From Bryocella elongata (lineage in GTDB: Bacteria; Acidobacteriota; Terriglobia; Terriglobales; Acidobacteriaceae): a DNA stretch of 64,000 bases. A program made the position numbers and the translations under genes. The stretch lies in NCBI RefSeq assembly GCF_900108185.1, contig NZ_FNVA01000008.1:186001-250000 (forward strand). Reading direction: 5' to 3'. Positions 16,572-24,906 of this stretch are shown here, one piece after another; positions within the stretch are counted from its first letter, which is position 1; every line of letters starts with the position of its first letter. The notes under the pieces were generated by a model, which was not told the origin of the DNA, did not search any database, and saw only the letters and a program-made list of their open reading frames with translations.

Positions 16572-18344
16572 TTATGCGGTCGCGTCGTAACGGCGTGGCC
16601 GTGGGGTGATGTATTGGATGTCGACGTCCTCGAACTCGAGCTTCGGGGCGCCGTCGACGAAGCTGGCCTTGGTGGTCTTGAGGAAGCGCTCGTCATCCCG
16701 CTCGGGGAAGTCCGGCTTGTAGTGGGCGCCGCGGCTTTCGTCGCGGGCGGCAGCGCCCTGAACGATGACCCGGGCGAGCTCAAGCATGTTCCAGAGCTGG
16801 CGGGTGAAGGCGAAGCTGGTGTTGGCCCACTGGCTCTTGTCGGAGAGGTTGACGTTCTTGTAGCGATCCATCAGCTCGACGATCTTGGCGTCGGCTTCGG
16901 CGAGGCCGGCGTTGTAGCGGATGATGGTGGCGTGCTTGGTCATGGTCTCGCCGAGCTCGCGCCAGACGCGGAAGGGATTCTCCTTGCCCTGGTTGGAGAT
17001 GAGGGCCTGGTTCATCATCTTCTGCCGGGCGAGCTCAGCGGCGTGGCCGCCATCGCCTGAGGCTGCGGGAAGGGTCTTCGCATACTTCATGGCGTTGGGG
17101 CCGGCGATGAAGCCACCGTAGATGCAGGAGAGCAAGGAGTTGGCGCCGAGGCGATTGGCGCCGTGGATGGAGTAGTCGGCCTCACCCGCAGCGAAGACGC
17201 CGGGGATGTTGGTCTGCTGCTCGAAGTCCACCCAAAGGCCGCCCATGGTGTAGTGCATGCCGGGGAAGATCTTCATCGGGACCTTGCGGGGGTCATCGCC
17301 GACGAACTTCTCGTAGATCTCGAGGATGCCTTCGAGCTTGTGCTGGCGCTCGGGCGAGAGGTGCGAGACGTCGAGGTAGACCATAGGTTGGCCGTCGATT
17401 CCCATGCCGTTCTCGTAGACGACCTTGAAGATGGCGCGGGTGGCGACGTCGCGGGGGACGAGGTTGCCGTACTTGGGGTACCACTCTTCGAGGAAGTACC
17501 AGCGATCGCCTTCGGGGATGGTTTCGGGAGCGCGCTTGTCGAGCTTGTCCTTCGGCACCCAGACGCGGCCGCCTTCGCCGCGTGCGGACTCGGACATGAG
17601 GCGGAGCTTGTCTTCGCCGGGGATGGCGGTGGGGTGGACCTGGATGAACTCTCCGTTGGCATAGTACGCGCCCTGCTGGTAGAGCGCGGACTGCGCGGAG
17701 CCGGTGCAGACGACGGAGTTGGTGGACTTGCCGAAGATGGCTCCGTTGCCGCCGGTGCAGACGATGATGGCGTCGGCGGGGAAGGTGCGGACTTCCATCG
17801 TGCGGAGGTCCATGGCGCAGATGCCGCGGGCGACTCCGTTGGAGTCGAGGACGGCGGAGAGGAACTCCCAACCTTCGTACTTGGTGACCTTGCCTTCGGA
17901 CTCGAAGCGGCGGACCTGCTCGTCGAGGGCGTAGAGGAGCTGCTGGCCGGTCGTTGCTCCGGCGAAGGCGGTGCGGTGATAGAGCGTTCCGCCGAAGCGG
18001 CGGAAGTCGAGCAGGCCTTCGGGGGTGCGGTTGAAGGGCACTCCCATGCGATCGAGGAGATCGATGATGGCAGGGCCCATGGCCGTCATGGCCTTGACGG
18101 GGGTCTGGTTGGCGAGGAAGTCGCCGCCATAGATGGTGTCGTCGAAGTGCTTGAGGACGTCGTCGCCTTCGCCCTTGAGGTTCTTGGCGGCGTTGATGCC
18201 ACCCTGGGCGCAGACGGAGTGTGAGCGCTTGACCGGGACGATGGAGAAGAGGTCAACCTTGCCGCCGGCTTCGGCGATCTTGATGACGGCCGAGAGGCCT
18301 GCGAGGCCTCCGCCGACTACGATGATGCGGGGTGTTGCTGCCAT
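16572..18344 (-). CDS. sdhA: succinate dehydrogenase / fumarate reductase flavoprotein subunit
   Basis: This encodes 590 residues. The protein oxidises succinate with covalently bound FAD at the cytoplasmic face of the membrane. The dinucleotide site is IIVVGGGLAGLSAVIKIAEAG (residues 7-27), and H42 in RSHSVCAQGGIN is the flavin-linked histidine. Active-site regions include FRRFGGTLYHRTAFAG, HPTAIPG and GGLWVDFEQQTNIPGVFAAGE, with an Arg-rich stretch near 280-300. The pattern fits the non-classical B-type enzymes that pair with a single five-helix cytochrome b558, matching the sdhC gene at 19844. The usual iron-sulfur subunit gene (sdhB) is absent on both sides. Confidence 0.95.
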   Translation of the reverse strand: MAATPRIIVVGGGLAGLSAVIKIAEAGGKVDLFSIVPVKRSHSVCAQGGINAAKNLKGEGDDVLKHFDDTIYGGDFLANQTPVKAMTAMGPAIIDLLDRMGVPFNRTPEGLLDFRRFGGTLYHRTAFAGATTGQQLLYALDEQVRRFESEGKVTKYEGWEFLSAVLDSNGVARGICAMDLRTMEVRTFPADAIIVCTGGNGAIFGKSTNSVVCTGSAQSALYQQGAYYANGEFIQVHPTAIPGEDKLRLMSESARGEGGRVWVPKDKLDKRAPETIPEGDRWYFLEEWYPKYGNLVPRDVATRAIFKVVYENGMGIDGQPMVYLDVSHLSPERQHKLEGILEIYEKFVGDDPRKVPMKIFPGMHYTMGGLWVDFEQQTNIPGVFAAGEADYSIHGANRLGANSLLSCIYGGFIAGPNAMKYAKTLPAASGDGGHAAELARQKMMNQALISNQGKENPFRVWRELGETMTKHATIIRYNAGLAEADAKIVELMDRYKNVNLSDKSQWANTSFAFTRQLWNMLELARVIVQGAAARDESRGAHYKPDFPERDDERFLKTTKASFVDGAPKLEFEDVDIQYITPRPRRYDATA

Positions 18345-18382
18345 TGTTCGGGTCCTATCTAGAGATCAAAATCCAGCGTGAA

Positions 18383-18670
18383 TCAAAATCCAAGGCCAAG
18401 GTCAACGAGTATGGTCATGAGGGCTGCAAGAGAGGCGGCGAGCATCGCTGCGAGGTATGCGCGGCGGAACCGAGCTCGGACGGGGCTCTCTGCAAAGGAA
18501 AATCGATGGGCGCGCTCGAGCAGGAGAGGAATGTGGAGCGGGAAGTCGCTCGGGTTAACGGTCCTGACGCCTTTGAGTTCATCGATCAGTTTTTCTCGAA
18601 GGAATATCGCATAAATTCCGGCGCAGCCAGCGACGAGAAGGGCGAAACCGCGAATGAGATTGGCTGCCAT
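18383..18670 (-). CDS. small membrane protein in the sdh cluster
   Basis: This encodes 95 residues with GGAGGG ahead of the ATG. The N-terminal helix MAANLIRGFALLVAGCAGIYAIFL (1-24) and C-terminal helix AYLAAMLAASLAALMTILVDLGLGF (70-95) flank a charged loop (REKLIDELKGVRTVNPSDFPLHIPLLLERAHRF). It ends 38 bp before sdhA and so is likely cotranscribed. It is not similar to the two membrane proteins encoded next to it. The family is unknown. Confidence 0.65.
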   Translation of the reverse strand: MAANLIRGFALLVAGCAGIYAIFLREKLIDELKGVRTVNPSDFPLHIPLLLERAHRFSFAESPVRARFRRAYLAAMLAASLAALMTILVDLGLGF

Positions 18671-18680
18671 TTTTCCCTCC

Positions 18681-18734
18681 AGGGCTAAAGCCCTTCGCGC
18701 TCTGCCGTTCTTGTGGCCCGGTTGAAACCGGGCC
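18681..18734. repeat. R2 palindromes (two)
   Basis: AGGGCTAAAGCCCT at 18681-18694, and GGCCCGGTT-GA-AACCGGGCC at 18715-18734, joined by cttcgcgctctgccgttcttg. They lie between two small membrane-protein genes of the sdh cluster. Confidence 0.85.
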
Positions 18735-18778
18735 CTTCCGTTCTTGCCTCGGCGTGGGTCTTGCCGGGGTTTGGTTCG

Positions 18779-19183
18779 TCAGGGTTGAGGCCCCTGGTGT
18801 GCGTAGACGTGGAGAATCTTACTGCCGGTGTAGGCCAGCGCCCAGATACCACCCATCGAAATCGACAAGGATCGCAGGACGCCGTAGATATCCGCTTTCC
18901 AGCTGTCCGGGAAGAGATTTCGATATACGGTCTCGAGCTCGGAACATTGAGCTATGCCAAGATGCCACATTGGTTTTACCGGAGCGTACCGCTGGGTGCG
19001 ATTGATCTGGTTCACCATGGATCGCTGAAGAAAACCCATGCCGGGGAGTGTGATCAGCAAGCCAGCGACTTGCACTGATCCAATCAGCCAGAAGAGGTTG
19101 ATGGCTGCAGCGTCGGACAACCGTGCGAGCGCCAGCGAAAGGCTGACGATCGGGGAGGTGACGATGCTTGGGGTTGCTGCCAT
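18779..19183 (-). CDS. small membrane protein in the sdh cluster, paralogue of the next gene upstream
   Basis: This encodes 134 residues; GAGGGAAGCAAGG precedes the ATG. Two hydrophobic segments (residues 22-50, INLFWLIGSVQVAGLLITLPGMGF, and 103-122, GVLRSLSISMGGIWALAY) flank a soluble stretch with INRTQRYAPVKPMWHLG and ELETVYRNLFPDSWKADI. That stretch aligns with the protein at 19361-19666 (INRSGHRSPVRHWQV ... ELEHTHRELFPGSWKLDA), showing the two are paralogues. No known family comes to mind. Its place between sdhC and sdhA suggests an accessory role in the complex or its assembly. Confidence 0.7.
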   Translation of the reverse strand: MAATPSIVTSPIVSLSLALARLSDAAAINLFWLIGSVQVAGLLITLPGMGFLQRSMVNQINRTQRYAPVKPMWHLGIAQCSELETVYRNLFPDSWKADIYGVLRSLSISMGGIWALAYTGSKILHVYAHQGPQP

Positions 19184-19198
19184 CCTTGCTTCCCTCAG

Positions 19199-19329
19199 GG
19201 GCTGAAGCCCGTCGCGCTTTGGGTCTCTTCGGCACGGCTGAAGCCATGTCCTGCCGTTCGTACGTTCCTTCAAAGCTCCGGGGCTTAAGCCCCTTCGGTG
19301 TTGCCTGCGTTCCGCGGGCTGAAGCCCGC
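19199..19329. repeat. R2 palindromes (three)
   Basis: GGGCTGAAGCCC at 19199-19210, GGGGCTTAAGCCCC at 19280-19293 and GCGGGCT-GA-AGCCCGC at 19314-19329. Between them lies gcgctttgggtctcttcgg and a near-palindrome cggctgaagcc. They fill the 177-bp gap between the paralogous small genes. Confidence 0.85.
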
Positions 19330-19360
19330 TGCTACTCCGGTACGGCGCGCCGTACTTCAA

Positions 19361-19666
19361 CTAATGCTGCGCGGTTCTGTTGGAGAGCATGCTCCAGAGG
19401 ACCGATACCATCACGACGCCGAGGACCATGGAGAGGCGCCGAACCATCAGAAATGCGTCGAGCTTCCAGCTGCCGGGGAAGAGCTCGCGGTGGGTGTGTT
19501 CCAGCTCGCGATACTGCTTCCAGGTGATCACCTGCCAGTGGCGGACGGGGGATCGGTGGCCGGAGCGATTGATCTCCGCGATGAGCCAGTGCTCGAGGAG
19601 GCAGAAGCCCGGGACGAGGATCAGTACGGCGGTGATCAGGAGCGTCTGCAGGACCCGGAGCGTCAT
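19361..19666 (-). CDS. small membrane protein in the sdh cluster
   Basis: This encodes 101 residues. The first helix is VLQTLLITAVLILVPGFCLLEHWL (5-28), followed by a soluble stretch with WQVITWKQYRELEHTHRELFPGSWKLD, and a second helix RLSMVLGVVMVSVLWSML (77-94). It is a shorter paralogue of the protein encoded at 18779-19183. GGAG stands nine bases before the ATG. The surrounding order on the minus strand is sdhC, this gene, its paralogue, a third small membrane protein, then sdhA. Confidence 0.7.
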   Translation of the reverse strand: MTLRVLQTLLITAVLILVPGFCLLEHWLIAEINRSGHRSPVRHWQVITWKQYRELEHTHRELFPGSWKLDAFLMVRRLSMVLGVVMVSVLWSMLSNRTAQH

Positions 19667-19728
19667 GGTGGTTGTCTCCGAAACCCTTTGCGTTGGCGCG
19701 GGGTTCGAGCGTTCGGTTGCGTACCTCG

Positions 19729-19780
19729 GGGGCTAAAGCCCCTTTCGTTCTTATTCTGGTGTCACGGCTGAAGCCGTGAC
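19729..19780. repeat. R2 palindromes (two)
   Basis: GGGGCTAAAGCCCC at 19729-19742, and GTCACGGCT-GA-AGCCGTGAC at 19761-19780 (perfect 9-bp arms). They lie between sdhC and the first small membrane gene. Confidence 0.85.
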
Positions 19781-19843
19781 CTGCCGTTCGTGGCGATTCA
19801 AGTCAAACGCAGATTCCCTTCGGGAATGACAAGCAAAACAAGG

Positions 19844-20611
19844 CTATCGTGTCTGCGACAGGGAGACCGGGGAAGCGGGCGCCGAGATGCTGGTGTGCAC
19901 GTCTGGCATGGCGTCTTCTGGGGCTGGCGGGGCGATGACGATGGCGATGATGCTGGCGAGGCCCATGGCGCAGATGAGGGTGCCACCGGCGGCGCACGCG
20001 TAGCCGAAGGTCTTGCGGGCCTTTTCGCCGGGGGTGATGCCCCACTTGGCGGCGAAGAGCCAGACGCCGTAGGCGAAGTGCCAGCAGGTCGCGATCATGG
20101 CGATGACGTAGATGGCCAGCATCCAGGGATTGGAGAGCTCGTGCTGGACCTTGGCGAAGGCTGCACCGGGGTGTTCGGGGAGGCTGACGCCGGTGAAGCG
20201 TTCGCGGTACAGGTGCTGAATGATGTAGAGCAGCGCGATGATGCCGGTGATGCGCTGGGCGATGTAGCCGAAGTTGCCGGCCCAGGGGTAGACGTTGACG
20301 TTGCTGCGTCCCTTGAAGGCGATGACGACGCCGTAGAGGGCGTGATAGGCCAGGGGGATGAAGATGAAGGCCCACTCCAGCACGCGGACGAGCGGCAGGG
20401 AGTTGAGGAAGAGCACCTGCTTGCCGTAGGCGACGGGACCGTGGAGGATCTCGAAGTTGGAGAGGATGTGCTCGAGGAGGAAGGCGCCGATGGGGACGAT
20501 TCCGGTGAGCGAGTGCAGCTTGCGCCACAGGTAGCTATCACCCTGTCCGGCGCGGAGCGGTTGCACGCCACGGGGCGAGCGGGAGGACGGGGCTGGTGCG
20601 GTGGCGGCCAT
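19844..20611 (-). CDS. sdhC: succinate dehydrogenase cytochrome b558 subunit
   Basis: This encodes 255 residues. It is the membrane anchor that binds haem b and the quinone, handing electrons from SdhAB to menaquinone. Five transmembrane helices are visible: LHSLTGIVPIGAFLLEHIL (33-51), VLEWAFIFIPLAYHALYGVVIAF, ITGIIALLYIIQHLY, WMLAIYVIAMIATCWHFAYGVWLF and AAGGTLICAMGLASIIAIVIA. Candidate haem histidines are in KLHSLTG, LLEHIL, AYHALYG, IQHLYRE and CWHFAYG. The length and helix count match the Bacillus-type single cytochrome subunit. It is the first gene of the sdh cluster; the promoter lies in the 287-bp gap to the GH39 gene. Confidence 0.93.
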   Translation of the reverse strand: MAATAPAPSSRSPRGVQPLRAGQGDSYLWRKLHSLTGIVPIGAFLLEHILSNFEILHGPVAYGKQVLFLNSLPLVRVLEWAFIFIPLAYHALYGVVIAFKGRSNVNVYPWAGNFGYIAQRITGIIALLYIIQHLYRERFTGVSLPEHPGAAFAKVQHELSNPWMLAIYVIAMIATCWHFAYGVWLFAAKWGITPGEKARKTFGYACAAGGTLICAMGLASIIAIVIAPPAPEDAMPDVHTSISAPASPVSLSQTR

Positions 20612-20822
20612 GCTTATCTTCTACTCCTATAGGTCCTGAGGGAGGGCAAACGGACGCTGGAGCGCGGAAGAGATGGACCCGCACGGCACGTTTGCGGCAG
20701 GTCGATTCTTCCACCGGCATTTAAGCAGCGTCAAGGGAAAGGGTTGAGGTACGCGCGGTTATCGAAGATTCTGTGCGGAGATGGGGCGTCGGCGCCCATG
20801 ATGAGCCCTGGAAGGCCACAAC

Positions 20823-20860
20823 TCTTCGAGATGCGGGGCACCCGGATTCGTGGTGACGCC
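20823..20860 (+). repeat. partial R1 element
   Basis: Only the right half is present: cttcgagatgcggggcacccgg followed by attcgtggtg, matching the GAGAYGTGGGGCACCCGG half of complete copies. Confidence 0.5.
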
Positions 20861-20898
20861 CGAGGTTGCGGTTCTGCTAGATTGCGGTCGAGTCTCTT

Positions 20899-22647
20899 AT
20901 GCGAAATCTTTTGGTGGTGTGTTCGGTCGTGACGTCGGTTGTTGCCAGTGGTCTGTCGATTGCAGCTCAGAAGCCGGTTGGGGCGGAGCCGGTTCGGATC
21001 GCGGTGGATCTGGACGCGAAGCAGGGGGCGTTCAAGCCGGCGTATGCGTGGTTTGGGTATGACGAGGCGAACTACACGACGATGAAGGACGGCCGGGCGC
21101 TGCTGGGTGAGTTGCATGACCTGACTCCGGCGCCGGTGTACATCCGGGCGCATCATCTGTTGACTTCGGGCGATGGGAGGGCCGAGCTGAAGTTCAGCTC
21201 GACGAATGTGTATACGGAGGATGCGCAGGGGCGGCCGCATTACGACTTCACGCTGCTGGATGGGATCTTCGACGCGTGGAAGGCGGCGGGGGTGAAGCCG
21301 ATGGTGGAGCTGGGGTTCATGCCGAAGGACCTGGCTGCGGTGCTGCCGAACCGGCATGAGCCGTACCAGGTGCACTACCCGGCGTCGACCGTGTCGGGGG
21401 CGTCGAACAATCCTCCGAAGGACTATGCGAAGTGGGAAGAGCTTTGCCGCGTGGTGACGGCGCATCTGGTGGAACGGTATGGGCGCGACGAGGTGCTGGG
21501 GTGGTACTTCGAGGTGTGGAACGAGCCGGATATTGACTATTGGCATGGGTCGATGGAGGACTACTTCAAGCTGTATGACCATGCGGTCGCGGGCGTGCGG
21601 GCGGCGCTGCCGGGGGCGCGCGTGGGAGGGCCGGCGACGACGAGTCCGCGGAGCGAGAAGGCGCGGGGATTCCTGAAGGCGTTTCTGGACCACGTGCAGG
21701 GTGGGAAGAGCGATGCGGGTGGAGGCAAAGTGCCGCTGGACTTCATCAGCTTCCATGCGAAGGGATCGCCGGCGATTCAGGGCGCTGCGGTAACGATGGG
21801 GATCGATCGGGAGCTGAAGGACGTGGACGCGGGGTTTGGCCTGATTGCGAGCTACTCGAGGTTCAAGGGGCTGCCGATCATCCTGAGCGAGGCGGACCCG
21901 GAGGGGTGCGCGGCGTGCAGCTCGCGGGTGAACCCGGCGAACAACTATCGGAATGGGACGCTGTATCCGGCGTATACGGCGGCGGCTTACAAGGCGCTGC
22001 TGGACCTGAACGCACGGCATGGGACGAACCTGATCTCGATGCTGAGCTGGAGCTTCGAGTTCGAGGACAAGGAGTACTTCGAGGGATTTCGGGATCTGGC
22101 GACGAATGGCATCGACAAGCCGATCCTGAATTTGTTCCGGATGCTGGGGATGATGGGCGGCGAGCGGGTGGCGGTGACGAGCTCGGGTGCGGTGGCGCTG
22201 GATACGATGGTCGCGAGCGGAGTGCGGGGTGCGGCGGACGTGGATGCGCTGGCGACGCGGGATCGCGACTCGGCCGAGGTTTTGGTGTGGAACTACCGGG
22301 ATGAGACTGTTGCGGGGCCTGGCGCGAGGACCGTTGTTGGGGTGAAGGGAATTCCTGCGGGCGTAAAGCGCGTGCTGGTGGAGGCGTTTCGGATCGACGG
22401 GACGCATAGCAATGCGTACACGGAATGGTTAGGGATGGGGTCTCCGCCGCAGCCTGACTCGGAGCAGCGGATGAAGTTGAAGGCGGCGGGACAGTTGGCG
22501 ATGGTGGGATCGCCGCGATGGCTGGAGGTCAGGGACGGAGAGGTGGAGATCCCGGAGGATGTGACAGGGGAGTCGGTCTCGTTGCTTCGGCTGAGCTGGG
22601 TGGGGGAAGTGAGGGCGAAAGCTGTAGAGGTGCGAGGAGTGAGGTAA
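20899..22647 (+). CDS. GH39-type glycoside hydrolase (beta-xylosidase-like)
   Basis: This encodes 582 residues. A signal peptide (MRNLLVVCSVVTSVVASGLSIAA) directs export. The TIM barrel of family GH39 is seen as YIRAHHLLTSGDG (81-93), LLDGIFDAWKAAGVKPMVELGFMPKDL (119-145), and GWYFEVWNEPDIDYW with acid/base E209. Next come VPLDFISFHAKG and GLPIILSEADPEGCAAC with nucleophile E331. A beta-sandwich follows from about 450. GH39 enzymes release xylose or iduronate from glycans. The final codons (KAVEVRGVR) and the stop lie inside an R3 repeat, so the native C-terminus may have been altered. It is monocistronic, divergent from sdhC. Confidence 0.83.
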   Translation: MRNLLVVCSVVTSVVASGLSIAAQKPVGAEPVRIAVDLDAKQGAFKPAYAWFGYDEANYTTMKDGRALLGELHDLTPAPVYIRAHHLLTSGDGRAELKFSSTNVYTEDAQGRPHYDFTLLDGIFDAWKAAGVKPMVELGFMPKDLAAVLPNRHEPYQVHYPASTVSGASNNPPKDYAKWEELCRVVTAHLVERYGRDEVLGWYFEVWNEPDIDYWHGSMEDYFKLYDHAVAGVRAALPGARVGGPATTSPRSEKARGFLKAFLDHVQGGKSDAGGGKVPLDFISFHAKGSPAIQGAAVTMGIDRELKDVDAGFGLIASYSRFKGLPIILSEADPEGCAACSSRVNPANNYRNGTLYPAYTAAAYKALLDLNARHGTNLISMLSWSFEFEDKEYFEGFRDLATNGIDKPILNLFRMLGMMGGERVAVTSSGAVALDTMVASGVRGAADVDALATRDRDSAEVLVWNYRDETVAGPGARTVVGVKGIPAGVKRVLVEAFRIDGTHSNAYTEWLGMGSPPQPDSEQRMKLKAAGQLAMVGSPRWLEVRDGEVEIPEDVTGESVSLLRLSWVGEVRAKAVEVRGVR

Positions 22648-22650
22648 GTA
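22621..22650 (+). repeat. R3 element overlapping the GH39 stop codon
   Basis: GCTGTAGAGGTGCGAGG then agtgaggtaag. The first 17 bases are identical to the R3 copy at 24781. The TAA at 22645-22647 ends the GH39 gene within it. Confidence 0.65.
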
Positions 22651-23074
22651 CCGGTGCGAGCGGGTTCTGTTGAGCTATGAGGGCGGTAGCGATGAGCGGT
22701 GAGGATGGGCTTGGTCAGGGTCTTTCGTCTGGTTTTCGTCGATGGCGAGGTAGCGGGTGGCGTCGGGGTGGACCAGCAGAAGGTGGAGAGCCGCTTGTCG
22801 GTTTGTGAGGGTGTCATGGGCTGTTGTGGTTAGTTGGTGAGCGTTGGGGTCCTTCGACTGCGTGGATCGCGGCTTCGCTGCAACCCGCTTCGCTCAGGAC
22901 GACGGGTGTGGTGGTGGTCCTGACAGATCCTGCGAACCCACATCTCAAAGGCGAGATGTGGGGCACCCGGAGTGCGCGACGCAAAGAAGCGGGTCTCTCC
23001 ACTGCGCAGGACGAAAAAGCTGTCCTGCTTCGGTAGAGATGACACATCTTCGCCGCGTTTGAGCTGACGGTCTG
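22648..23074. other. 427-bp intergenic region with an R1 hairpin
   Basis: It contains degenerate gagctatgagggcggtagcg-type repeats after the GH39 stop and the R1 hairpin at 22937-22962 (CCCACATCTC / GAGATGTGGG, loop aaaggc), with TCCTGCGAA and GCACCCGG flanks. No gene is seen; short open frames here are made of the repeat. Confidence 0.7.
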
Positions 23075-24532
23075 CTACTTCACGGACTGGATGAGCTGGG
23101 CTTCGAACTGGACCATGTGGCGGTAGTTGTCGACGCCGATGTGTTCGTTGAAGCCGTGGGCCATGGTCATGCCGGCGGGGGTGATTTCGAGCGGCGCGAA
23201 GCGATACACGTTGGGGCTGATGGCGTAGTAGTAGCTGGCGTCGGTGGCGGCCTGGACCATGTAGGGCGAGACGACGGCGGTGGGATAGAGCTGGTGGATG
23301 GTGGTCTGGAGATCGTTGAAGCCTTCGGAGGTGGTGGGGGAGACGGGGCTGGGATTGCGTGCGGAGCCGGCGGCGGTGACCTCGACCTTGATGCCGGGGT
23401 CGTTGAGTTTTTCGCGGACGGCGGCGATGACGGAGTCGGTGGTTTCGCCGGGCAGTATGCGGAAGTTGACGACGGCGGAGGCGGTGGTGGGCAACACGTT
23501 ATCTTTTGTCCCGCCGGTGACCATGTCCACGGCGGTGGTGGTGTGGTAGCCGCCGGCCATCTTTGGATCCTTGAGGCCTGAGGAGACGATGAGTGGCTTG
23601 AAGAGCCAGAGGTTGGCCAGGGCGAGCCTCTTGCTGAACGGCATCCAGGGCGCGAGGGCCTCGAACTGCTTGACGGAGGGTTCGGGAAGACCGCCGGGGA
23701 AGGGATTGGCCTCGAGGCGGGTGATCCCGAGGGCGAGTTCGCCGATGGCGGTGTGGGCGGGGGGCTCAGACGAGTGGCCGCCGGTGCCGGTGGTGCTGAG
23801 CTTGAGGCTCAGGTAGCCCTTCTCCGAGACGCCAATGACGGCGAGGGGACGGTCGAGGCCGGCGAGCATGCCGGTGACGACGGCTCCGCCTTCGTCGACG
23901 ACGAAGTGGGCGTGGACGCCGCGGGCGGCGAGCTCCTTGACGATGCCGGAGGCGCCCTGCGAGCCGCCGTTTTCTTCGTCGTCGCCGAAGGCGAGGACGA
24001 TGGTGCGGGCGGGGGTGAAGCCCTGCGCGAGGAGGGTTTCGGCGGCTTCGAGGGTGGAGAGGACGGCGGCCTTGTCGTCGAGGGTGCCGCGGCCCCAGAT
24101 GGAGCCTTCGGCGACGTCGCCGGAGAAGGGCTGGTGCTTCCAGTGGTCGAGGGTGGACTGCTCGACGGGGACGACGTCCATGTGGCCCATGAGGATGACG
24201 GGCTCGGCTGAGGGGTCTTTGCCCTTCCAGGTGAAGAGGAGCGAGCCGGAGGGGAGGACCTCGTGGGTCATGGCGGCGTGGACGTGGGGGAAGCTGGTGG
24301 CGAGGAGGTCGCGGAAGGCCGTCATGGCGTCGGCGTCGATGGGCTGGCCGAAGTTGGAGACGGTCTGGATTTTGACGGCGGAGGCGAAGCGGTCGACGGC
24401 GCCGGCGTCGACAGTGATCAGCGTGGCGGGCGGCACGGAGGCCTGTTCGGGCTTGAGGCGCACGGTACGTACGACCAGGATAGCGGCGAGGACGAGGACG
24501 GCGACGAAGAACAGCGCGAGCAGACGCTTCAA
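23075..24532 (-). CDS. M20 family metallopeptidase, membrane anchored
   Basis: This encodes 485 residues, read from a TTG with GGAG ten bases upstream (MKRLLALFFVAVLVLAAILVV), which gives a clean N-terminal membrane anchor or signal. The longer open frame upstream is repeat-derived. Zinc ligands follow the M20/PM20D1 pattern: GHMDVVPV (His, Asp), GRGTLDDKAAV (bridging Asp), GDDEENGGS (catalytic and metal Glu pair), VVDEGGAV, and the terminal MAHGFNEHI histidine. A dimerisation lid (SLKLSTTGTGGHSSEPP...) is present. Relatives hydrolyse N-acyl amino acids or dipeptides. It is a single gene with rdgB 374 bp upstream on the same strand. Confidence 0.9.
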   Translation of the reverse strand: MKRLLALFFVAVLVLAAILVVRTVRLKPEQASVPPATLITVDAGAVDRFASAVKIQTVSNFGQPIDADAMTAFRDLLATSFPHVHAAMTHEVLPSGSLLFTWKGKDPSAEPVILMGHMDVVPVEQSTLDHWKHQPFSGDVAEGSIWGRGTLDDKAAVLSTLEAAETLLAQGFTPARTIVLAFGDDEENGGSQGASGIVKELAARGVHAHFVVDEGGAVVTGMLAGLDRPLAVIGVSEKGYLSLKLSTTGTGGHSSEPPAHTAIGELALGITRLEANPFPGGLPEPSVKQFEALAPWMPFSKRLALANLWLFKPLIVSSGLKDPKMAGGYHTTTAVDMVTGGTKDNVLPTTASAVVNFRILPGETTDSVIAAVREKLNDPGIKVEVTAAGSARNPSPVSPTTSEGFNDLQTTIHQLYPTAVVSPYMVQAATDASYYYAISPNVYRFAPLEITPAGMTMAHGFNEHIGVDNYRHMVQFEAQLIQSVK

Positions 24533-24710
24533 TGGGATTCTCCGGGCGGCGCTGGGCCGCGGTTGCGGTGGTGCTGATGCTGTGCTGCAGGCTGGAGCTT
24601 CGCGGGTAAGCGAAGGCACCTCTGCCGATTGAGGGCAGGAGGTCAGTTGGAGTTCAGGTAAGGCAGGGCTTTGGGTGAGAGTAGCACGGTGCGGGGGAGC
24701 TTTAGCATCC

Positions 24711-24745
24711 CGCGAACCCACATCTCTTCGAGATGTGGGTTCGCG
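24711..24745. repeat. extended R1 hairpin
   Basis: CGCGAACCCACATCTC / GAGATGTGGGTTCGCG, perfect 16-bp arms with loop TTC. The left flank TGCGAA of normal R1 copies is here mirrored on the right, giving a longer stem; GCATCC precedes it as elsewhere. Confidence 0.85.
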
Positions 24746-24780
24746 GATTGTGGGTGACCTGCAGGTGCTGGGGCTCCGGA

Positions 24781-24900
24781 GCTGTAGAGGTGCGAGGTGT
24801 TCAGGTAGGAGCCAGGAGCGAGTGGCGGGGGCTGGAGTGTGTGCGGGTGCTTGTTCGCTGTAGAGGTGTGAGGTGTCCAGGTAAGAGCCAGGAGCGAGTG
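24781..24900 (+). repeat. two R3 elements
   Basis: Copy one (24781-24825): GCTGTAGAGGTGCGAGGTGT, then tcaggtaggagccaggagcg and agtgg. Copy two (24857-24900): gctgtagaggtgtgaggtgt, then ccaggtaagagccaggagcg and agtg. They are about 90 percent alike by eye. Confidence 0.8.
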
Positions 24901-24906
24901 GAGGAG

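Larger units (their letters stand above)
24533..24906. other. 374-bp repeat-filled gap between rdgB and the M20 gene
   Basis: From left to right it has a possible promoter region for the M20 gene, the R1-derived hairpin at 24711-24745, and two R3 copies at 24781-24830 and 24857-24900. No coding pattern is present. Confidence 0.7.
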
